Shown here in pieces: positions 5,421 to 6,122 of a DNA stretch of 6,122 nucleotides; within the stretch, counting starts at the first letter, position 1, and every line of letters starts with the position of its first letter. The DNA is taken from the NCBI GenBank assembly GCA_020444775.1, contig JAGRHX010001056.1, forward strand, positions 1 to 6,122, read 5' to 3'. The position numbers were made by a program, and so were the translations under genes. The notes beneath the pieces are model-generated. The model was not told the origin of the DNA, ran no database searches, and worked only from the letters and a program-made list of their open reading frames with translations. The stretch comes from Gammaproteobacteria bacterium (lineage in GTDB: Bacteria > Pseudomonadota > Gammaproteobacteria > HK1).

Positions 5421-6122
5421 TCAGCTCAGGAACTGCAGCAGCGCCCGGGCATGACCCAGTAGTCTCGCATCGTTGCCACGTGCCGCGACCAGCTGGATGC
5501 CCAGCGGCAGGCCGTTCGAATGCTTGAACACCGGCAGCGTGACGGCGGGGCAGTGTAGCGTGGTCCACGGCTGGTTGAAGGCCGCGCTGCCGGTGTGGTC
5601 GAGACCTTCGGGCGCCGCGCCAGGTGCCGGCAGACACAACAGCAGGTCGAGCCCGGCCAGGGCCTCGTCGAGCGCGAGTCGGCGGCGTTCCAGTTCGACC
5701 TGGGCCTGACGATAGTCGGCGTGGCTGGTGCTCAAGCCATCGGCCATGCGGCCCTCGCGCAGCGCCGGGCTCAGACGCTGTATGGCCACGCGGCGCTCAT
5801 GCGCCAGGGTTCGCGCGAACTCGTAGCCGGAGACCAGCCCGGCCAGCTCGTCCAGGCCGCCCAGCAGCTCGTTGAGCTCGGTGTCATCGACCTGGACACC
5901 GGCACCGTCCAGGGTCTCCGCGGCGAGCTCCAGACAGGCCTGTGCCTCGGGCTCCGCCTCGCGCCAGCTCGGTGTCCTGCACAATCCGATGCGAAGTTGC
6001 TCGATCTTGTCGGTGGCGACCATCTGCTCGCTGCCGTCGAGCAGGGCAGCGCGGGCCAGGGCAATGTCCTCCACACAGCGCGCCATGATGCCGACGGTGT
6101 CGAAGCTGGGTGTGTTGGCGAG
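5421..6122 (-). CDS. Amidase-signature family enzyme, C-terminal part (cut by right edge)
   Basis: The minus-strand frame is open from the right edge to a TGA at 5423-5421 and gives 233 residues. It starts with SFDTVGIMARCVEDIALARA (6-25 of the fragment), the conserved stretch that follows the catalytic core in amidase-signature hydrolases (compare 'SLDTVGPMARTVED'). The family C-terminus is also clear: FNQPWTTLHCPAVTLPV (182-198) and GLPLGIQLVAARG (204-216), then a final helix. The catalytic Ser-cisSer-Lys triad and the Gly/Ser-rich signature would lie upstream, outside the window. Members hydrolyse amide bonds; the family includes GatA, a subunit of the tRNA amidotransferase. The long helical middle (about 90-160), rich in Arg and Glu, and the lack of visible gatB/gatC neighbours make a stand-alone amidase more likely, but substrate cannot be told. 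Internal ATG 6086 is not the true start, because homology continues upstream of it. The gene converges on the MCP. Confidence 0.9.
   Translation of the reverse strand, partial: LANTPSFDTVGIMARCVEDIALARAALLDGSEQMVATDKIEQLRIGLCRTPSWREAEPEAQACLELAAETLDGAGVQVDDTELNELLGGLDELAGLVSGYEFARTLAHERRVAIQRLSPALREGRMADGLSTSHADYRQAQVELERRRLALDEALAGLDLLLCLPAPGAAPEGLDHTGSAAFNQPWTTLHCPAVTLPVFKHSNGLPLGIQLVAARGNDARLLGHARALLQFLS

Overview
The window looks like chromosomal DNA of a high-GC proteobacterium, most likely a gammaproteobacterium. The evidence is the GC-rich coding sequence, a PBP4/DacB-type peptidase with a Sec signal, and a chemoreceptor whose cytoplasmic part resembles the long (40H-like) proteobacterial class. 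The genus cannot be told from the sequence.

Layout, left to right. Bases 1-341 (minus strand) hold the N-terminal 113 residues of an FRG-domain protein that runs off the left edge. Bases 342-829 form a divergent gap of about 490 bases with no convincing gene; it contains one imperfect hairpin. Bases 830-2356 (plus) encode a D-alanyl-D-alanine carboxypeptidase/endopeptidase of the PBP4 (DacB) family with all three catalytic motifs; its exact start is uncertain. A 194-base spacer follows, carrying a possible sigma-28 (FliA)-like promoter and a perfect 7-bp GC hairpin. Next comes a tightly coupled pair: 2551-3444 encodes a secreted, membrane-anchor-free Cache-like sensor protein, and 3441-5375 encodes a full-length methyl-accepting chemotaxis protein (MCP). 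They share a 4-base ATGA overlap. Converging on them from the right is the C-terminal half of an amidase-signature enzyme (5421-6122, minus), cut by the right edge.

The most interesting part is the sensor/MCP pair. A soluble periplasmic protein with a predicted double-Cache fold is translationally coupled to an MCP whose own periplasmic region is also Cache-like. The distal halves of the two share a VD-x-x-x-G/G-x-x-LFDS type segment and a similar tryptophan-led ending, which suggests common ancestry. The soluble protein has a histidine cluster (five His in nine residues). The MCP has unusual replacements at charged positions in the otherwise highly conserved signalling tip. My inference is that the pair forms a two-protein periplasmic sensing unit feeding a chemosensory array; the ligand is unknown.

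The other three genes (FRG protein, DacB, amidase) show no evident functional link with the pair. No RNA gene, insertion sequence or CRISPR array was seen.
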